Shown: positions 1 to 7,520 of the stretch, piece after piece
Numbering within the stretch: the first letter of the stretch is position 1
How the letters are laid out: each line of letters begins with the position of its first letter
Origin: an uncultured Clostridia bacterium
GTDB lineage: Bacteria > Bacillota > Clostridia > Christensenellales > Borkfalkiaceae
Assembly (NCBI GenBank): GCA_934248055.1
Contig: CAKQKI010000014.1
Coordinates: forward strand, 1-36,969
Direction of reading: 5' to 3'
DNA length: 36,969 bases
Notes under the pieces: model-generated
Told to the model about the DNA's origin: nothing
The model's input: only the letters and a program-made list of their open reading frames with translations
The model's database searches: none
Translations under genes and position numbers: made by a program

Positions 1-218
1 AGGTCTGCGCGCTTTGCTTCGAAAAATTCTTTTTCGTCTTTATAGCACGCTTCTCCCTTTAACCCGAACATCTCTTTTGCGTTATTAAGGTTTACTTCGT
101 TTACGTCGCATATCGCCACTACTTCCCATTGCTCTTTTCTCGACACGAACAGTCGCCCGTATGCGTCTCTTCCTCTTGAACCGCAGCCTATTATCGCTAC
201 TGTAAATTTCTTCTTCAT
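1..218 (-). CDS. Gfo/Idh/MocA-family oxidoreductase, N-terminal part (runs off the window)
   Basis: Only the first 72 or so residues are inside the window. The protein starts MKKKFTVAIIGCGSRGRDAYG, a classic Rossmann beta-alpha-beta turn (GxGxxG) of NAD(P)-dependent sugar dehydrogenases, followed by VVAICDVNEVN, where the acidic residue after the second strand suits NAD(H) binding. The ATG is preceded by a strong ribosome site (CAAGGAG, 222-228). It follows the SGNH hydrolase gene by 84 bp on the same strand, so it is probably the last visible member of the GH20-GH78-SGNH operon. Family members oxidise, reduce or epimerise sugars, or act on glycosides by an NAD-dependent redox mechanism. The substrate cannot be read from this fragment, and the C-terminal sugar-binding domain lies outside the window. 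Confidence 0.85.
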   Translation of the reverse strand, partial: MKKKFTVAIIGCGSRGRDAYGRLFVSRKEQWEVVAICDVNEVNLNNAKEMFGLKGEACYKDEKEFFEAKRAD

Positions 219-302
219 AAAATCTCCTTGAATCTGCTTTTAAAAATTTTTCGCTTTTCGTATAAATTCTGCAAAAACTCAGACAACGTTATCGCCTTAA
301 TT

Positions 303-1028
303 TTATTCGGTAAACATCGTTTCGATAAGTTTTATCGCAACGTAATAATGCATTTCCCTTATCGGGTGGTTTATTTTATTTGCAAGCAACTCGGTCGTAT
401 CTACCCCGCCGTTAAACATTGCCTCCCATTTAGAATACGTGTCGCAAACCGCAACGCCTTTTTGCTTACACAAATCGGTAACCTTATCGAAATATTCTTT
501 TAATACGTTTCCGTTTTGCGTGGGCATAGTTTCCTCCGCGACGGAAACCAACGTTGCGTCGGTAAGGGTTTTGCTGATTTTATCGCACATACGGTTTTGC
601 GTAAGAAAAATAACTTCTGCCCCTATTGCCTGCGCATCGTCGATAAGAGTGCCTACCGCCGACAAATAGTTTTGTATGTTATCTATACCCCTTACGCTGT
701 CGTTTAATCCGTAAGATATTACGACCAGATCGGGTTTATACGCCGCCACGTCGCGATTAAAGCGCTTTATTCCTTCGGTTGCTTTGTCGCCGCTGATACC
801 GCTGTTAATTACGTTTACCTGCGCCGACGGATAAAGCATGTTTAATATTTCGCGGACTCTTTGCGAGTATGCGAAATTCGGGTCGTAAACCGTATCGAAC
901 ATGCCGCTATGCGTTCTATAGCACTCAAAACAGCCTTGCGTAACGCTATCACCGATAAACGCAATCGTTACGGGAGCATTTGAATATTTGTCTTTTTGTT
1001 TTTTTGCTAACTTTTCGGTTATTCTCAT
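303..1028 (-). CDS. SGNH/GDSL-family hydrolase (probable carbohydrate esterase)
   Basis: A 241-residue single-domain protein without a signal peptide, so probably cytoplasmic. Block I is FIGDSVTQG, with Ser28 as the expected nucleophile. Block II is near NSGISGDKA, block III is YGLND (Gly107/Asn109), and the block V histidine is His221 in KINHP. The usual Asp three residues before that His is a Lys here, which may be a subfamily trait or may alter the catalytic triad. Family members mostly remove acetyl or other acyl groups from sugars. Its start lies 1 bp past the GH78 stop, with an AAAGGAG site inside the end of that gene, so it is translated in one operon with the GH78 and GH20 genes. A role in de-esterifying imported oligosaccharides is inferred from context. 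Confidence 0.85.
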   Translation of the reverse strand: MRITEKLAKKQKDKYSNAPVTIAFIGDSVTQGCFECYRTHSGMFDTVYDPNFAYSQRVREILNMLYPSAQVNVINSGISGDKATEGIKRFNRDVAAYKPDLVVISYGLNDSVRGIDNIQNYLSAVGTLIDDAQAIGAEVIFLTQNRMCDKISKTLTDATLVSVAEETMPTQNGNVLKEYFDKVTDLCKQKGVAVCDTYSKWEAMFNGGVDTTELLANKINHPIREMHYYVAIKLIETMFTE

Positions 1029-1029
1029 T

Positions 1030-2886
1030 TTAATTCTCTACTCCTTTTGTTAATTCAGTTAAATAATAAACGGGCATTGCCGACCAGCCGTGGCATAAAC
1101 TCCACACTGGATTATCTCCGACGTCAAGCACTTCCCAGAACGTTGTTGCGCCGCTTTCAAGCATGTATCCGTATTTTTGCTTAATATCGTTAAGGATATA
1201 TTTTTTAAATTTTACGTCAACTTTCAGCAACACGTCGTACAAAAACGGTAAAGCCGAAAGCGTTATCGGAATCATATTTTTATCGTTTATTATTTTTTCG
1301 CACAATTCTTTTGTACCCAGCCCGACCATACAGGCAAATGCGTTGCCGAGTTGCGAATACTTGTCGTTTTGCGTACTTAATTTGTAAACGCCTTTGTTTT
1401 TATCGTAAAAATAATCCTTTATCGCGGTTAACGTAATATCCGCGTTTGTACTTACGTTAAACAATTTTTCACAGGCGTTTAACGCGTAAACGTATGCGCA
1501 GTTGAGAATCAGTTCATACACGTTTCCGCACTCGGTTTTATCGTTGCGCCATACATCGTCTCCGTCGGACGAATCGCTCCACTCGTAAAAATTCCAGAAG
1601 GGCTTTTCAAATCTCGGAATAAGCCCGTTTTCTCTTTTTCTTTTATCAAACGTTGACATTATCGTTTTTACAGCGTTTCCGACTTCGCCTAAAATCGAAA
1701 AATCGGCAGTATGTTCGACGTACTCGAAAACGGCAATCGGATATATCAACGAAAAAAACGGTATGGGATAATTTATTTCGGCGGGAAAACATAAATCGAG
1801 AAGCCCGTCTTTTCTCAATCCGCGAGACATTAAAACAAGATTATATCTCTGCACTTCCGGGTTTTTGAATGCGTAATACCCCGCAAGCATCTGATTTCGC
1901 CCGTCAAAAGCGTATAACGCCTGCTCTCTTAACGGACAATCTTCGTAATGTTCGTGCATACAGCATTTAAGCGTGTAGCAACCTACGTCGTATATTTTTT
2001 GAAAAAGCGGGTCGTCAAACCGCCTTTCGATTTTATCAAAAGGATATTCTACCGCACGCACGCCGATGGAATTGATTTTTACGTTGGCGTTGTCGACTTT
2101 AAGATACCGCGCCGCTATGCGCCTGAACGGATAAATAAAAGTGTTTTTACCCTTTTTCCCTTTATAAGATATCGTATAGTCTATATCTCTGAATTTGTAA
2201 AGCAATTCGCCGTTTATCAGCCTTTCTCCGAACGAAACGTTTATCGACCTAACACAATCGAAGTCAATATCGAATTCGATAAACCCGACTTTTTCTCTAC
2301 CTAAATCTATTAGATAATCGTTTTCTCGTTTTTCTATAATCGAACTTTCAGGCTCTCTTATTTCGAGATTTTTTATCTGCTTCTTTCTTGCGTCGACTTG
2401 TCCCGTTATTTCCGACGAAGAGTACGCGTCGTCGGGTCTTGAAGTTGCGTCGTAAAAGAACCCGTAACCGTATTGCCCCGTTATCTTTTTACACCTGCCG
2501 CTTTCAAAAAACTCGTTGCGTTTACAGCGGACGGTTTCGCCGCTTTCGCAAACGGTTTCTTCGCCGTTTAACACCTTAAAAGCCACAAAAGGCTCGCCTT
2601 TTATATACGACTGGTTGCTTTCGCCTTCGTGGTGAACGGTAATAACCATTTTATTTTCTTTTTTACAGTATTCGGACACGTCTTTTTCGTAGTATTCTTT
2701 ACTATCCGGATAATCCGAACATTGCCCGAAAAATACAAGTTCTCCGTTTAACCACACGGCAAAAGAATTGTCGCAGGTTACCGATAAAACGGTTTTTTTA
2801 TTTTCGTCAACGGTAAACTCGCTTAAAAAATCAGCGTATAAATCTTTACCCGTGAAATCTTTAATCCAAATTTTATTAAAAATCAT
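1030..2886 (-). CDS. GH78 alpha-L-rhamnosidase-like protein
   Basis: A 618-residue protein without a signal peptide. Residues 30-110 look like the N-terminal beta-sandwich (AVWLNGELVFFGQ). The (alpha/alpha)6 barrel follows from about residue 290. It contains DCPLREQ (Asp316, Glu321) and Asp328 twelve residues after Asp316. This +5/+12 spacing equals that of the acidic residues in characterised GH78 enzymes. TTFWE (Glu585) and SLCHGWSA near the C-terminus match the family's other acidic site and closing motif. The protein is shorter than the typical 900-1000 residues because the extra beta domains are missing. It starts 3 bp after the GH20 stop without a clear ribosome site, which suggests translational coupling. 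Expected reaction: release of terminal alpha-L-rhamnose; a related specificity cannot be excluded. Confidence 0.85.
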   Translation of the reverse strand: MIFNKIWIKDFTGKDLYADFLSEFTVDENKKTVLSVTCDNSFAVWLNGELVFFGQCSDYPDSKEYYEKDVSEYCKKENKMVITVHHEGESNQSYIKGEPFVAFKVLNGEETVCESGETVRCKRNEFFESGRCKKITGQYGYGFFYDATSRPDDAYSSSEITGQVDARKKQIKNLEIREPESSIIEKRENDYLIDLGREKVGFIEFDIDFDCVRSINVSFGERLINGELLYKFRDIDYTISYKGKKGKNTFIYPFRRIAARYLKVDNANVKINSIGVRAVEYPFDKIERRFDDPLFQKIYDVGCYTLKCCMHEHYEDCPLREQALYAFDGRNQMLAGYYAFKNPEVQRYNLVLMSRGLRKDGLLDLCFPAEINYPIPFFSLIYPIAVFEYVEHTADFSILGEVGNAVKTIMSTFDKRKRENGLIPRFEKPFWNFYEWSDSSDGDDVWRNDKTECGNVYELILNCAYVYALNACEKLFNVSTNADITLTAIKDYFYDKNKGVYKLSTQNDKYSQLGNAFACMVGLGTKELCEKIINDKNMIPITLSALPFLYDVLLKVDVKFKKYILNDIKQKYGYMLESGATTFWEVLDVGDNPVWSLCHGWSAMPVYYLTELTKGVEN

Positions 2887-2889
2887 AGT

Positions 2890-4467
2890 TTATAAAATAT
2901 TTGCGGTAACTATATCTACGTAGTTTTGTACGTTAAACCCCGCGCTCTTTTCGGTTGCGCCGTCAAAACTTAAAAGCGGCATTTCCAACTCCTCGATTTT
3001 TTCAATCTTTCCGCTTAAATAGTCTTTAATCGTCTTTCTGCAATCATTAAGCCTGCGGACAAGCCCGCCGAACCGTATATCGTGTACTTCAAACCCGAAA
3101 GGTTTTTTCTCTTTTTCCCAAACGCTTTTAAAACTTTCGTAAAACGAATCTACACGCCTTATGCACTCCGGGTATAATTTGTCGGCGATATACGCGAGTT
3201 GCTCCCTGTTTTTCTCCGCGTAAGCCGCGCGCGTTTTTACGCCTAAATCGTACTTAATCTCCATTGCTTTTGAAAGCCTTTTCATATTCTCAAATAAGTA
3301 CGCGTACTCTCCCGCGCGCTTTTCTACGCGCGCAATCTTTTTCGTTATCCTTTTAAATTCGTTTCCGTCGCCGTCGCTTATATGATAATCGAACTTACCG
3401 TAAAGGGGGTCGTTAAACAAACCGTACTTTGACGGGTTGCCCGTTAAACTATCGTTGTTTTTTATGTAATTCGGCTCGTCCAAAGCAAGAAAATCGCTAA
3501 ACTTTATTCCAAAAAGTTTTTCAAATTTTACTTTTACGTCAACGTCTTTCGTGTCGTAAAGATATTTTTCCGCACAATAGAAAAGCGACGGCAAAACCGA
3601 ATAAAACGAACACTCGCTCCCGAAATCGCCCCACATCGTTATCGTAACGTTGTTTACGCCGTATTCACGGCAACTTTTCATTGCCGCCTTCATCGATTTT
3701 ATCGACCATTTGTTTTGCGGAGCAAACCCGGACCACGTCCAGGCACCGCCCGCAAAAGCCACTTTATCCGTAACGGCAAAATGTTTTTTTAAGTCGTTAT
3801 CTATAAGTTTTTTCTTGTCGCGATAGTAGTCCCAGTGGCACAGAATTACGTCTTTAGGGATAAATTCTTTCAAGTTTTTATTTTCAACGCGCCAGAACAT
3901 ATCCGACCACATTATCGGCTTAAAGGAATATTTTTTGGCAATGTCGATAACCTTTAATAGATGTTTATAAATCAAATTAACCCTGTCGCCGTCGTATCCG
4001 TAAGTCCAGCGATAATTACCGCAACCGACAAGGTTAGCCTCGTCCATACCTATGTTTATGTATTCGCCGTCAAAACATTTTCTTAAAGACGCAAACATTT
4101 CGTCGATTAGTTTATATGTTTCGGGGTTTTCGATGCACATTATGTCTTGACAATCCCAAACGCGATTTCTAAAAGTTTGCCAGTTGAAAATCGTACCGAG
4201 ATGCGCAAGAGTTTGAACGTAAGGTATAACCGTAACGCCGTGTTCTTTGCCAAAGTCGTTTATTTCTTTTAATTCGCTTTGCGTATACCGCCCGCGGAGA
4301 TACCCGAAATACGGTTCTGCCGTAATTTCATACGTATCTTCCATATATAACCCAACCGAATTGTAGCCCGCTTTTTTTAGAATTAAAATGAACTTTTTAA
4401 GTTCTTCCGTTCGCATTACGCCGTCTCTCGAACAGTCGAGCATAGCGCACAATATTTTTTTATCCAT
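2890..4467 (-). CDS. GH20-type beta-N-acetylhexosaminidase-like protein
   Basis: A 525-residue protein that begins directly with the TIM barrel (MLDCSRDGVMRTEELKKFI) and has no signal peptide. EYINIGMDEA carries the Asp142-Glu143 pair of GH20, in which Asp orients the substrate 2-acetamido group and Glu is the acid/base. PYVQTLAHLG also fits the family. The usual GH20b N-domain is absent, and about 180 C-terminal residues form an alpha-helical extension. Expected reaction: exo-release of beta-linked GlcNAc or GalNAc from an imported oligosaccharide. The ATG is preceded by GGTGAT at good spacing, and the promoter at 4497-4524 places the transcript start just upstream. It is the first gene of the GH20-GH78-SGNH-Gfo/Idh operon. 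Family call is good; exact sugar and linkage are unknown. Confidence 0.8.
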   Translation of the reverse strand: MDKKILCAMLDCSRDGVMRTEELKKFILILKKAGYNSVGLYMEDTYEITAEPYFGYLRGRYTQSELKEINDFGKEHGVTVIPYVQTLAHLGTIFNWQTFRNRVWDCQDIMCIENPETYKLIDEMFASLRKCFDGEYINIGMDEANLVGCGNYRWTYGYDGDRVNLIYKHLLKVIDIAKKYSFKPIMWSDMFWRVENKNLKEFIPKDVILCHWDYYRDKKKLIDNDLKKHFAVTDKVAFAGGAWTWSGFAPQNKWSIKSMKAAMKSCREYGVNNVTITMWGDFGSECSFYSVLPSLFYCAEKYLYDTKDVDVKVKFEKLFGIKFSDFLALDEPNYIKNNDSLTGNPSKYGLFNDPLYGKFDYHISDGDGNEFKRITKKIARVEKRAGEYAYLFENMKRLSKAMEIKYDLGVKTRAAYAEKNREQLAYIADKLYPECIRRVDSFYESFKSVWEKEKKPFGFEVHDIRFGGLVRRLNDCRKTIKDYLSGKIEKIEELEMPLLSFDGATEKSAGFNVQNYVDIVTANIL

Positions 4468-4496
4468 AAATCACCAAATGTTTTAAAAATTTCAAA

Positions 4497-4524
4497 AGTA
4501 TACCGCAAATTTCAACGTTTGCAA
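4497..4524 (-). promoter_or_regulatory. Promoter P3 of the GH20-GH78-SGNH operon, with repeated TTGAAATTT elements
   Basis: Read on the minus strand there is a -35 TTGCAA (4519-4524), a 16-nt spacer and a -10 TATACT (4497-4502), giving a leader of about 22 nt before the GH20 start. TTGAAATTT occurs twice, at 4507-4515 and 4487-4495, exactly 20 nt apart and flanking the -10. An inverted repeat GCAAA-N8-TTTGC (4505-4522) overlaps the -35. The block AAGTATACCGCAAAT (plus strand 4496-4510) recurs with one mismatch at promoter P1 (28954-28968). A second TATAAT at 4620-4625 with a nearby AGGT-TTAT-ACCT palindrome (4627-4638) is a weaker alternative start. Confidence 0.6.
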
Positions 4525-4639
4525 TTAAAAAACCCGTATAATCATTGTGATAAAATAAAAATCGTAAACGGATTTACCTACTTTTTGTCTATTAACGATA
4601 CTTTTTTAATCACATAATTATTATACAGGTTTATACCTA

Positions 4640-4657
4640 AAAAATCTATTGATTTTT
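4640..4657 (-). terminator. Possible weak terminator after the FAD oxidoreductase gene
   Basis: AAAAATC-TATT-GATTTTT forms a 7-bp hairpin 28 bp beyond the stop of the gene ending at 4686, followed by Ts on the minus strand. The stem is almost all A-T, so termination would be weak. The rest of the 4468-4685 gap is AT-rich and holds promoter P3 and no gene. Confidence 0.3.
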
Positions 4658-4685
4658 ATATTTTCTTATAAATTTTTTTTAAGCA

Positions 4686-5945
4686 TTAAAATATCAAATC
4701 GTATTTTTTTATAAGTCTTTTAACGTCTTTTGCCGAAACCGCTTTAAGCGGCAATCTGTTTTTTGCTGCGTAAGCAAGGCATATTCCGCCGCCCTCGCCG
4801 ATATTAGCGACGATAGGCATAACTCTGAACGCGGATTGAGCGATTTGCGTTGAAGAAATACATCTGCCGACTGCCATCAGGTTATCCACTCTGTCGGTTA
4901 TCAGCGCTCTGTAAGGAATAGTGTAATAATCGTCGCAAGGCACACCTATCGTCAGACCGTCGTCTCCGTCGGGGTCGTGTAAATCAACCCCGTAATTCCC
5001 GCAGGCGACGGCGTCGTCGAATTTTTTAAGCGAAAGTATATCGTCTTTCGTAATCGTATATATCCCTTTGATTTTGCGGCTTTCGCGAACGCCTATCGAC
5101 GAAGCCGTTTCCGTAAGATAAGCGTCACGGCAGGATGGCGCGTTTTCTTTTAAAAATTCGAATAATTCCACCGCCTGTTTCCGCGCTTCCGTTTCGGCGG
5201 CGCTTTTCTCAAAAGGATCCGTCGGATTTTTATCTTTTACTCTCGTAGAATTCAGGTGCAAAACGTTCGGAACGACGTTTTTAAACGCCATGATTTTACA
5301 TAAAGGATTTTTAATTTCTCCTTTTGATTTCTTTTCCGTCCAGAGTTTTTGCAAATTTTTTAAATCGTTGCCGTAAAAATCTTTCACATTAACGTTACTC
5401 ATACGAAAACACAGCGTCATAGGCTGCGTTTTGTTGTCCGATTCCCGCCCGAGAACAAACTCTTCGTTCGCAAAAGCAAACAAATTCGCGTCGCCCGTCG
5501 CGTCGATAAAATAATCTGCCGTAAGTTCAAAATTTATTCCCGTGCATGAAACCTGTACGGCTTCTATTTTCTCGTCGGTTTTTTTTACACCCGTAAGCGT
5601 CGTATCGTAAAGAACGTTTACGCCGTATTTTTCACACATTTCATCAAGAATAACTTTGAGATACTCTTCGTTAAAAACGATGTTTCTTATAAGAGAATTG
5701 CGTTTTTTCAACTCGGAACAACATTCCGAAAACAGCCCCCTGTTTAATTTGGGCCATTCTTCGTCGTTATGATTTAAATTTATAAAATAATCCATAAACG
5801 GATTAACGAGCATATTTACGGCAGCACCGCCGAGAGCGTTGCCTTTCTCTATTATTAAAGTATCAAGTCCTTCTCTTGCAGTTGCCATTGCTGCCATTGC
5901 GCCGGAAAACCCGCCGCCAACCACGATAACGTCGTATTTTTTCAT
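4686..5945 (-). CDS. FAD-dependent oxidoreductase (PF12831-like)
   Basis: A 419-residue cytoplasmic protein. KYDVIVVGGGFSGAMAAMAT at the N-terminus is the ADP-binding GxGxxG fold, with the acidic end of the second strand at IIEK. The GG after it (NALGGAAVNML) and DYFIDATGDANLFAFA are typical of the FAD_oxidored family. SIGVRESRKIKGIYTITKDD and VGRCISSTQIAQSAFRVMP match the C-terminal FAD-contacting stretches. Its ATG overlaps the stop of the GH31 gene by 4 bp (ATGA), so the two are translationally coupled; an AGAGG site lies within the GH31 end. Members are frequent in Firmicutes and Bacteroidetes sugar loci, but few have a proven substrate. A role in oxidising a sugar or glycoside is inferred. 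It appears to be the last gene of the long run from 24.5 kb. Confidence 0.85.
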   Translation of the reverse strand: MKKYDVIVVGGGFSGAMAAMATAREGLDTLIIEKGNALGGAAVNMLVNPFMDYFINLNHNDEEWPKLNRGLFSECCSELKKRNSLIRNIVFNEEYLKVILDEMCEKYGVNVLYDTTLTGVKKTDEKIEAVQVSCTGINFELTADYFIDATGDANLFAFANEEFVLGRESDNKTQPMTLCFRMSNVNVKDFYGNDLKNLQKLWTEKKSKGEIKNPLCKIMAFKNVVPNVLHLNSTRVKDKNPTDPFEKSAAETEARKQAVELFEFLKENAPSCRDAYLTETASSIGVRESRKIKGIYTITKDDILSLKKFDDAVACGNYGVDLHDPDGDDGLTIGVPCDDYYTIPYRALITDRVDNLMAVGRCISSTQIAQSAFRVMPIVANIGEGGGICLAYAAKNRLPLKAVSAKDVKRLIKKYDLIF

Positions 5946-7456
5946 GTAAGCCTCTCAAAGAACGGCAATATCTCTATATCTGCGTTTACGGTTACAGTTT
6001 CACCGCCGTTATGAATTGCGTTTTCGGGAACGTATTTCCACTTGCAACCGTCGGGAAGTCTGATGGTTTTTTTGCGTTGTCCTTTTTTCAATACAGGCGC
6101 AACGAGATATTTTTCTCCCAGCATAAACGCTTGCATTTCGCTTTCAAAATTCTGTTTGGGGAACTCGTATTCCAAGCATCTGCATATCGGTTTACCCGTT
6201 AGCGCAAAATCTTTTGCAAGATTGAATATATATTCTGCAACTTCCGTATGCAGATTTGCATATTTTTTAACTATTGCGTTAGCCTTTTCGCTCAGGATTT
6301 CACACGGAAGTTTACTGAACTGCATCATCGGCATAAGCGCGGAGCATTCGGCATATCTTATAAACAATTCTTCGTCTATATCGCCGTTAATATCCAAAAT
6401 ATTTCCCCCGCCGACCATATCGGGACAAGAATACGCATACCCGAACAAACTTTGCACGATGAGCGACGGCACTAACTTTTTAATTCCTTCCTCATCCCAG
6501 GAATGCATTTTATCGGACTGCCTTTGAACCAAAGGCAATCCTCCGCAATTGAACGACGAACGCATCTCGCTGTATTCGTATCCCGACGCAAACAGCGAAT
6601 ATTGCTTATTCATCTCGCACGGCGTAAACGACGCATGGTTTTTATCGCCGAAAGCGTACATATCGGTATCGCCGCCGTCAAATTTAAAACCGTCTACCCC
6701 CAAGCCGAGCAGTAACGCGTTTTTCTTTCTCAGCCAGGAAACCGTTTTTGAATTGCTAAGGTCCAGAACGGCGCTGTATCCGTTCCACCATTTTCTTATC
6801 GCAACGGAGCCGTCGGCATTTTTAACAAGCCCGTCTAAATCCGATAATTCCCTGAATTCTTCGCTGTCGGGCGAAATATACGGCGTTTCCCATAAAATTA
6901 TTTTAAACCCCGATTTATGTAACTCGTCAATCATTCCTTTTGGGTCGGGAAATCTCCTGGCGTTAAATTCAAAAGACCCGTAATAGTCCGACCATTTATC
7001 GTCGATCATCAGAATTTTATACGGATAGCCCGATTTTATTATTTCCTTGGCATAATCAAGAACTTTTTCCTGCGTTTGATTATGCCCTACTTTCATCCAG
7101 TCGTTGAATTGCGGATACATAAAAAAATCGGACGGCGGAGTTTTTCCGTTTAACGTAAAATAGTTTTTGGATATATATGAATATGCGTCTTTAAGCGTTG
7201 TTCCCGCTTTTTGCTCTTCTATTAAATTATCGGAATAAACGGTTATCGCGCCGTCTTTTATTTTAATATCCGCTTCCTTTGCGTAAACCACCCTTCCCGT
7301 TGTGGATATCAGCATCGAACTTGCCTGATTGAATTTATTGCTTTTTGTCAGGCTTACTTCGTATTTACTTTCCACCGAAAACGGCATAAAACAACCGTCG
7401 CCTGTTACTCCCGCAAACCAGTATTCGTTATTATTGATTTTTATTGTTTTACTCAT
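5942..7456 (-). CDS. GH31-family glycoside hydrolase
   Basis: A 504-residue protein without a signal peptide. A short N-terminal beta domain (1-100) precedes the TIM barrel. ILMIDDKWSDYYGSFEFN and FPDPKGMIDELHKSGFKIILW are hallmark GH31 stretches. GVDGFKFDGGD carries the expected nucleophile Asp260. SDKMHSWDEEG (about Asp321) sits where the acid/base is expected, followed by LVPSLIVQSLFGYAYSCPDMVGGG. It is much shorter than the usual 650-800 residues because C-terminal domains are reduced. Family activities include alpha-glucosidase, alpha-xylosidase, sulfoquinovosidase and alpha-N-acetylgalactosaminidase, and the motifs seen do not choose among them. The ribosome site is weak (ACGGTTAAA region), and a 64-bp AT-rich gap separates it from the gene upstream. 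Confidence 0.88.
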   Translation of the reverse strand: MSKTIKINNNEYWFAGVTGDGCFMPFSVESKYEVSLTKSNKFNQASSMLISTTGRVVYAKEADIKIKDGAITVYSDNLIEEQKAGTTLKDAYSYISKNYFTLNGKTPPSDFFMYPQFNDWMKVGHNQTQEKVLDYAKEIIKSGYPYKILMIDDKWSDYYGSFEFNARRFPDPKGMIDELHKSGFKIILWETPYISPDSEEFRELSDLDGLVKNADGSVAIRKWWNGYSAVLDLSNSKTVSWLRKKNALLLGLGVDGFKFDGGDTDMYAFGDKNHASFTPCEMNKQYSLFASGYEYSEMRSSFNCGGLPLVQRQSDKMHSWDEEGIKKLVPSLIVQSLFGYAYSCPDMVGGGNILDINGDIDEELFIRYAECSALMPMMQFSKLPCEILSEKANAIVKKYANLHTEVAEYIFNLAKDFALTGKPICRCLEYEFPKQNFESEMQAFMLGEKYLVAPVLKKGQRKKTIRLPDGCKWKYVPENAIHNGGETVTVNADIEILPFFERLT

Positions 7457-7520
7457 ATTTGTTTTAACCGTACAACTTTTTTATTTTATTGTTTTCACAC
7501 TGCAAACTCTTATATCGAAA

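Noticed and set aside
4620..4649. TATAAT at 4620-4625 as the main promoter of the GH20 operon
   Set aside because: No good -35 at 16-18 nt and a long leader; the TTGCAA/TATACT pair at 4497-4524 is better placed.
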